Source of the DNA: Chloroflexota bacterium
Lineage (GTDB): Bacteria > Chloroflexota > Limnocylindria > Limnocylindrales > CSP1-4
Reading direction: 5' to 3'
Assembly: GCA_029858845.1 (NCBI GenBank)
Contig: JAOUEG010000046.1
Span: forward strand, 1-10,405
Length of the DNA stretch: 10,405 bases
In this document: in pieces, positions 6,460 through 10,405 of the stretch
Numbering within the stretch: the first letter of the stretch is position 1
Layout of the letters: every line of letters starts with the position of its first letter
Notes under the pieces: model-generated
Told to the model about the DNA's origin: nothing
Seen by the model: only the letters and a program-made list of their open reading frames with translations
Database searches by the model: none
Position numbers and translations under genes: made by a program

Positions 6460-7244
6460 CGGGCCGCTCCTCCGGTGATGCCGCGCTCCGCGAGGAGCTC
6501 GGCGATGCGCTCCGCGATGGCCTGGGCGTTGCCGGCGATCATCTCGGCCGCCGCTCCGGTCTCCGGCACGGACATGGACTCGACCACGAGCCCGCTCCGC
6601 GGTCCACCACCGGCGACATCAACCGTCTCGATGGTCGCCGTCTTGAGCAACTGCCTGACCCGGCTGACCGGCGCGTAGCGCGGCGCTTCGCGCGATGACT
6701 GGACGCCGAGCACGGCCGGCAGATCCACCTCGAACTCACCGACGACGCCGCCGGCGTACTCCTGGTGGGCCGTGACGCTCCGGCCGTCCCCAGAGACCGC
6801 GATGTGGGTCACGACCGAGAGGTGCGGCATGCCCCGGCGAGCCGCCAGCAGCGGGCCGACCTGGCCGTCGAGGTCGTCGATCGCCTGCACCCCGGTGAGG
6901 ATGAGGTCATGCGGGATCGGCTCGAGCGCCTCCGCGAACGCCGCCGCCGCCGCGTGCGAGTCCGGGCTCTCGTCGAATGAGCCGACCTTGACGACACGAT
7001 CGGCGCCGCGGGCCAGGCAGGTCGCCAGCACTTCGTCCACGTCGCCGGTGGCAACCCCGAGGGCGAGGCACGTCACGGTGCCGCCGTTCGCCTCCCGGAG
7101 CTGGAGTGCCTCCTCGAGGGCGTACTCGTCCCACTCGCTGGCGACGTAGCTCATCCACTCGCGGTCCAGACCGGTCCCGGCGCTGTCGATCTCGAGTTCC
7201 TCGGCGAGATCGGGCACCTGCTTCAGCAGTACGACGTAGTCCAT
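6456..7244 (-). CDS. etfB: EtfB: electron-transferring flavoprotein beta subunit
   Basis: 262 residues, the normal EtfB length, starting at ATG 7244 behind AAGGAG with a 5-nt spacer. The N-terminus MDYVVLLKQVPD is the usual first strand of the alpha/beta ETF fold. Residues 32-48 (SYVASEWDEYALEEALQ) match the family's conserved N/D-x-Y/E-ALEEAL region, and GVQAIDDLDGQVGPLLA (118-134) is the nucleotide (AMP or second FAD) binding loop. With EtfA it forms a soluble heterodimer that carries electrons. The dehydrogenase partner here is most likely the sHdr complex (by position) and the acceptor EMO. Its stop overlaps the etfA start (ATGA), so the two are translationally coupled. Whether this ETF is bifurcating cannot be decided by eye. 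The pair could in principle serve acyl-CoA dehydrogenases, but none is encoded in the window. Confidence 0.93.
   Translation of the reverse strand: MDYVVLLKQVPDLAEELEIDSAGTGLDREWMSYVASEWDEYALEEALQLREANGGTVTCLALGVATGDVDEVLATCLARGADRVVKVGSFDESPDSHAAAAAFAEALEPIPHDLILTGVQAIDDLDGQVGPLLAARRGMPHLSVVTHIAVSGDGRSVTAHQEYAGGVVGEFEVDLPAVLGVQSSREAPRYAPVSRVRQLLKTATIETVDVAGGGPRSGLVVESMSVPETGAAAEMIAGNAQAIAERIAELLAERGITGGAAR
6457..6473 (-). promoter_or_regulatory. Shine-Dalgarno and ATG of etfA inside the end of etfB
   Basis: The minus strand reads GGAGGAG (6467-6473), seven bases, then ATG (6459-6457). The site lies within the etfB coding sequence, and the ATG overlaps the etfB TGA. The strong ribosome site supports the chosen etfA start and coupled synthesis of the two subunits. 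Confidence 0.75.
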
Positions 7245-7317
7245 CGCGGCTCCTTGCTACAACCTGGTTGCGGAGTAGGCGGGTCGGCGGGTCGGCTCGG
7301 GATCGGCCACCTTGGAG
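7245..7317. other. 73-bp intergenic gap between shdrB3 and etfB
   Basis: Longest non-coding stretch in the window. On the plus strand it contains two adjacent copies of gggtcggc (7281-7296). At its etfB-proximal end lies a good Shine-Dalgarno sequence, AAGGAG on the minus strand (7250-7255), five bases before the etfB ATG. I see no convincing terminator hairpin or sigma-70-type promoter. The gap could hold an internal promoter or a processing site that separates the catalytic genes from the electron-transfer genes, but nothing in the bases proves it. Confidence 0.4.
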
Positions 7318-8619
7318 TCAGCTCCCCGATGGCTGCATGGCCTGGTCGATCAGCTCGACGATGTCACGAACGTCGAGTCGGCCGTCGTTGCCGGTCGATT
7401 TGACGGCATCCTCGAAGCGCGAGGGCTCGTACGGGCAGGCGACGGACAGGACGCCGCTGCCGTCCATGCCGACGGTCGCGACGGCCTCGCGGACGCGGCG
7501 CTCGGAGAGACGCTCGGAGACGTGGTCGGCGACGAAGCCGTCCAGCCACATCCCCCCGCCTCCGCCGCCGCAGCAGTAGCCGTTCGACTTCGTATGGGGC
7601 ATCTCCACCAGGCGGATCCCGGGGATGGCCTGGAGCAGGCGCCGCGGGGCGTCGTACTCGCCGTTGTTGCGGCCGAGGTAGCACGGGTCGTGATAGGTGA
7701 CGTCCAGCTCCACCGACGAGCGGAACTCGATGTCATCCACGAGCGGGGCGAGGAACTGCGTGTAGTGGAGGACCTCTCCCGCCCAGCCCAGCCTGGGGTA
7801 GTGGTTCTTGAAGGCGTTGTAGGCATGGGGGTCCATCACCACGAGGCGCTGGAACTCGTACTTGGAGAAGGCCTTGATGTTCTGCTCGGCAAGGAGCTCG
7901 AACAGGCCGCTCTCTCCCGCCAGTCGAGCCGAGTCACCGTCGCTCCGCTCCTCCGGACCGAGGATCGCGAAGTCGACGCCGAGCGCCGTGAGGACGCGGG
8001 CCATGGCCCGGGCGGCGTCCTTCCCGCGGGGGTGGTAGCTCGTGTAGTCGGAGACGTACCAGAGCACGTCCACCGGTCGGCCGAGCTGGCTGATGACGGG
8101 AACGTCCACCCCTGCCTCGGCCACCCAGTCGATGCGCTTGCGCGGCGACTCGCCCATCGGGTTGCCCGACTTCTGGAGGTTCCGGAAGACGTCCGACAGC
8201 TCGTCCGGGATCTTTCCCTCCAGGACCGCCTGCTCACGGATGGCCGGCATGATCCGGAGCGGGTCGACCTCCTTCGGGCAGACCCGGTAGCAGTTGCCGC
8301 ACGTCGTGCACAACCACAGGTCCGGGTCGTCGAGCAGGTTGTTGCCGCGCAGGACCTTGGCGTTCAGCTTCCGTGGCCCGTAGTCCCCGACATGCTGGAC
8401 CGGACAGACCGGGACGCACTTGCCGCACTGGTAGCAGTCGCGCAGGGATTCACCGCCCGCCAGCGACGTGACCCAGTCCATCGCCTCCGTGGGGTAGTCG
8501 CTGATCGCCCGCTGGCTGAACATCCTGTTCCAGTGGCCGGAGATATCGATCCCGTCGACGACGGCATGCTCGAGCTCGTTGACCTGGTCGACCTTGATGA
8601 CCGGTAGCTCCTTGGACAT
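7318..8619 (-). CDS. shdrB3: sHdrB3: fused HdrC-HdrB-like Fe-S subunit of the sHdr complex
   Basis: 433 residues from the ATG at 8619. The HdrC-like part carries two [4Fe-4S] motifs: C62/C65/C68/C72 (CYQCGKCVPVCP) and C104/C107/C110/C114 (CTTCGNCYRVCP). Two HdrB-like CCG domains follow. The first (about 185-277) has no cysteine at any ligand position. The second keeps C313 (YHDPCYLGR) and C349/C350 (YCCGGGGGG), then C395, but the usual CxxC ends as CPYE. It is soluble, with no membrane segment. In the sHdr complex such subunits pass electrons from the active site; with etfBA immediately after, it is the likely partner of the flavoprotein. A TTG at 8628 would add three residues and overlap the shdrH stop as TTGA; neither start has a strong ribosome site. 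A 73-bp gap follows. The alternative is a generic HdrD-like (Fe-S)-binding protein, but context favours sHdrB3. Confidence 0.83.
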   Translation of the reverse strand: MSKELPVIKVDQVNELEHAVVDGIDISGHWNRMFSQRAISDYPTEAMDWVTSLAGGESLRDCYQCGKCVPVCPVQHVGDYGPRKLNAKVLRGNNLLDDPDLWLCTTCGNCYRVCPKEVDPLRIMPAIREQAVLEGKIPDELSDVFRNLQKSGNPMGESPRKRIDWVAEAGVDVPVISQLGRPVDVLWYVSDYTSYHPRGKDAARAMARVLTALGVDFAILGPEERSDGDSARLAGESGLFELLAEQNIKAFSKYEFQRLVVMDPHAYNAFKNHYPRLGWAGEVLHYTQFLAPLVDDIEFRSSVELDVTYHDPCYLGRNNGEYDAPRRLLQAIPGIRLVEMPHTKSNGYCCGGGGGGMWLDGFVADHVSERLSERRVREAVATVGMDGSGVLSVACPYEPSRFEDAVKSTGNDGRLDVRDIVELIDQAMQPSGS

Positions 8620-8624
8620 CCCGC

Positions 8625-9422
8625 TCAACCCCCGCGTGCCGGCTCAGGCGTCCAGACCCCGAGCAGGCGCCGGACGAGTTCGGGCAGCTGCGGGATCACC
8701 CGGTTGAATTCCTGGGTCATCCGGAGCCGCGTGACCGTGTACATGTAGATCCCGTAGATCGCCGCAAGGTAGACGTCCACGGCGAACGGGCTGGCCCCCA
8801 TGCGCTGGAAGCCGAGGTCGCGAGCGGTGGCGATGACCGCGGAGGTCGCTGCCCCGACCCGGAGGTAGACGGCACCCGGATCCTCTCCGGTGAGATCGAA
8901 GTCGTCGACCATGACGAGCGGCAGGGCGCCGGTACCCGTGGCCGGATCCCACATCCAGCGACTCCACAGCCAGTACCGGGCCGGATCGCTGAAGTGGAGG
9001 CACTCGCCCGCCAGGTCGCGCCGGACCGGCGCCTCGATCCCGGCGAGCGCGAGGTCGAACGCCGCGAAGCGCGATTCGATCCGCCCGGGACCGTGCACGA
9101 GCGCGCTGATGGCTCGCGCCATGGCCGGGGCCCCGACCGCGACCAGCAGGTCGTCGGAACGGCGGCGCGTCGCGAACACGCGGGCCAGGATCGGTCGAAC
9201 GGCCTCGGCGTCGGCCGCGGCCAGAGATCCCTCGGCGAGCAGCGGCGCGAGGTCCTCGCGCTTCCGAGCGAGCAGGTCGGCGACCCGCCCGATGTCGTCC
9301 TCGCTGATCTTGACCAGCGCCTCGCGCATGAACTCGACCGCGCTCGGCACGTCGACGGCGTCGACGATGCCGGCCTGCCCCGCGAACGTCCCACCGCCGA
9401 CCACGGCCGGTCCCCAGGTCAT
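8625..9422 (-). CDS. shdrH: sHdrH: conserved accessory protein of the sHdr cluster
   Basis: 265-residue protein starting at an ATG that overlaps the shdrA stop (ATGA). It has no recognisable catalytic motif, no signal peptide, no Fe-S motif and one cysteine (C141). The N-terminal half is helical and charged. The C-terminal part is aromatic-rich: residues 150-158 hold several Trp/Tyr/Arg, and residues 219-240 carry YGIYMYTVTRLR followed by MTQEF. I assign it by position: sHdr clusters carry a conserved gene of about this size directly after shdrA, first called hyp and later shdrH, whose biochemical role is, to my knowledge, unsettled. It probably helps assemble or stabilise the complex, which is inference. 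The identity call rests on gene order plus length and not on a motif, so it should be confirmed by profile search. Confidence 0.78.
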   Translation of the reverse strand: MTWGPAVVGGGTFAGQAGIVDAVDVPSAVEFMREALVKISEDDIGRVADLLARKREDLAPLLAEGSLAAADAEAVRPILARVFATRRRSDDLLVAVGAPAMARAISALVHGPGRIESRFAAFDLALAGIEAPVRRDLAGECLHFSDPARYWLWSRWMWDPATGTGALPLVMVDDFDLTGEDPGAVYLRVGAATSAVIATARDLGFQRMGASPFAVDVYLAAIYGIYMYTVTRLRMTQEFNRVIPQLPELVRRLLGVWTPEPARGG

Positions 9423-10405
9423 CGAACCGCCGCCGCCCCCGCGCCCGACCGACCGCGGGCGGCGCCGACCGCCCGCAACGCGGCGGCCGAGGCCATGCCG
9501 ACCGAATCCTCGAGGTCCTTGGGCCCGGCAGCCGCTCCGGCGACATAGATACCGGGCACCGTCGTCGAGACCGTGTCGATCGGCTCGCCGGGCGTCGAGA
9601 CGAAGCCGTACTTGTTCTGCTCGAGCCCGAGGATCCCGGCCACGTCCCTGGTCCCTCGACTCGGCTCCATGCCGACCGACAGGACGATGACGTCCATCAG
9701 GACCTCCAGCGGCCGGCCCATCGTCGTGTCCTCCCCCTTCATGAGGAGGCGTCCGTCCTTGCTGACGATCTCGGTCACGATCCCGCGGATGTAGTTGACG
9801 TTGTGCTGCTCCTGGGCCGGCCAGTAGATCTCGTTCTCCCAGTAGCCGTACATGCGCATGTCGATGTAGAAGATGTAGACCTTCGTGTCCGGCAGCAGGC
9901 GACGGATCTCGATGGCCTCCTTGGAGGCGACCCCGCAGCAGACCTTGGAGCAGTACTCGTTGCCGAGGCGACGGTCGCGCGAACCGACGCACTGGATGAA
10001 CGCGACGTTGCGCGGGATCTCCCCGTTCGACGGCCGCACGAACCGGTGGTCCGAGAGCATCCGCTCGGCGTCCGGCAGGGTGATGACATCCGGGTACTCG
10101 TAGTAGCCGTAGACCTGCGTCTCGCGACCCGGATCGAAGTGCTGGAAGCCGGTGGCCACCACGATCGCGCCGACCTGCTCGGTCGACTCGCCCGTCGGAC
10201 CGCTCAGCGTGACGGTGAAGTCACCGACCGAGCCCGAGCACGCGGTCAGCGTGGTCGCCAGGCGTACGTCGACGTTCGGGTCGTCGACGCCGGCCCGGAG
10301 CACGTCCAGGGCCTCCTGGGCGGACCCCATCCGCGGGGTGAGGGCGGCATAGCTCGATTCGTCCGGCGTGCCGCCGAGGACATCGCGCCGCTCGACCAGC
10401 ACGGC
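9419..10405 (-). CDS. shdrA: sHdrA: HdrA-like FAD/Fe-S subunit of the sulfur-oxidizing sHdr complex (5' end missing)
   Basis: Flavin-containing core subunit of the heterodisulfide-reductase-like complex, cytoplasmic, which takes part in oxidation of LbpA-bound sulfur. The frame is open to the right edge, with 328 residues visible. The visible N-terminus (AVLVERRDVLGG) is the end of the dinucleotide-binding fold, so only about 20-30 residues are missing. Numbering from the edge, the HdrA cysteine signature is QCVGSRD (C139) followed by YCSKVCC (C152, C156, C157), the site of the extra [4Fe-4S] cluster in HdrA. VVATGF and a C-terminal GIYVAGAAAGPKDLEDS segment are typical FAD/NAD oxidoreductase motifs. 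It ends soon afterwards with no ferredoxin domain, which matches the short sHdrA form and not methanogen HdrA. The stop overlaps the next gene's start (ATGA). The following sHdrH and sHdrB3 genes support the assignment. A different HdrA-type oxidoreductase is the main alternative. Confidence 0.9.
   Translation of the reverse strand, partial: AVLVERRDVLGGTPDESSYAALTPRMGSAQEALDVLRAGVDDPNVDVRLATTLTACSGSVGDFTVTLSGPTGESTEQVGAIVVATGFQHFDPGRETQVYGYYEYPDVITLPDAERMLSDHRFVRPSNGEIPRNVAFIQCVGSRDRRLGNEYCSKVCCGVASKEAIEIRRLLPDTKVYIFYIDMRMYGYWENEIYWPAQEQHNVNYIRGIVTEIVSKDGRLLMKGEDTTMGRPLEVLMDVIVLSVGMEPSRGTRDVAGILGLEQNKYGFVSTPGEPIDTVSTTVPGIYVAGAAAGPKDLEDSVGMASAAALRAVGAARGRSGAGAAAVR

Noticed and set aside
5470..6678. 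402-codon plus-strand open frame opposite etfA
   Set aside because: Runs across etfA and into etfB on the other strand; low-complexity Arg/Asp/Gly translation.
7281..7296. Tandem 8-bp repeat gggtcggc as an operator
   Set aside because: Two short GC-rich copies only, with no symmetry; expected by chance in this composition.
7312..8607. 431-codon plus-strand open frame opposite shdrB3
   Set aside because: The mirrored frame of a conserved Fe-S protein; no plausible start region or family motif.
8625..9992. Extended 455-codon version of the shdrH frame reaching into shdrA
   Set aside because: The added N-terminus is Arg/Gly/His-rich out-of-frame shdrA sequence; the ATG at 9422 overlapping the shdrA stop gives a normal protein.
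1..10405. Mobile elements, CRISPR arrays, RNA genes or defence islands
   Set aside because: No inverted-repeat ends, transposase, repeat-spacer pattern or tRNA/rRNA-like stretch seen; coding is nearly continuous on one strand.

Overview
The window is a single stretch of tightly packed genes, all on the minus strand, in GC-rich DNA (about two thirds G+C by eye, with GTG and TTG starts in use). It reads as the central and downstream part of an sHdr operon: the sulfur-oxidizing heterodisulfide-reductase-like system that works with lipoate-binding proteins (LbpA). The layout is closest to what has been called the type II sHdr arrangement, where the second HdrC/HdrB pair is replaced by one fused protein (sHdrB3) plus an electron-transferring flavoprotein. 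The host cannot be fixed from this window. High GC and a predicted (mena)quinone-reducing EMO protein fit a Chloroflexota- or Actinomycetota-like bacterium, but that is inference.

Layout in transcription order, from high to low coordinates: sHdrA, with its 5' end beyond the right edge (9419-10405); sHdrH, the conserved accessory protein (8625-9422); sHdrB3, a HdrC-HdrB fusion (7318-8619); etfB (6456-7244); etfA (5503-6459); a membrane Fe-S/cytochrome-b-like ETF:menaquinone oxidoreductase, EMO (3255-5489); two small genes I do not recognise, 150 aa and 108 aa, the latter with zinc-knuckle-like Cys pairs (2806-3258 and 2483-2809); two tandem lipoate-binding proteins (2049-2486 and 1582-2058); a lipoate-protein ligase of the sLpl type (467-1561); and a DsrE3A-like sulfur carrier cut by the left edge (1-414). 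Most junctions are 4-bp ATGA/GTGA overlaps. The only non-coding gaps are 73 bp (7245-7317), 52 bp (415-466), 13 bp (5490-5502) and 5 bp (8620-8624). No operon promoter is visible, so it probably lies beyond the right edge.

Proposed joint function (inference from the families): DsrE3A and partners outside the window deliver sulfane sulfur to the sHdr complex. The ligase attaches lipoate to the two Lbp proteins, which carry the intermediate. The sHdr complex oxidises the bound sulfur, and electrons pass through EtfAB to EMO and the membrane quinone pool. sHdrC1 and sHdrB1 are expected just right of the window, and TusA, rhodanese or LipS1/LipS2 may lie in the flanks.

The most notable observations are these. 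sHdrB3 and the soluble half of EMO are paralogous, and both have lost every cysteine of their first CCG (non-cubane Fe-S) domain by matching substitutions. Both also lack the last ligand of the second CCG domain. Two unrecognised small genes are locked into the operon. Two divergent Lbp paralogs are kept side by side and share terminal cysteines.
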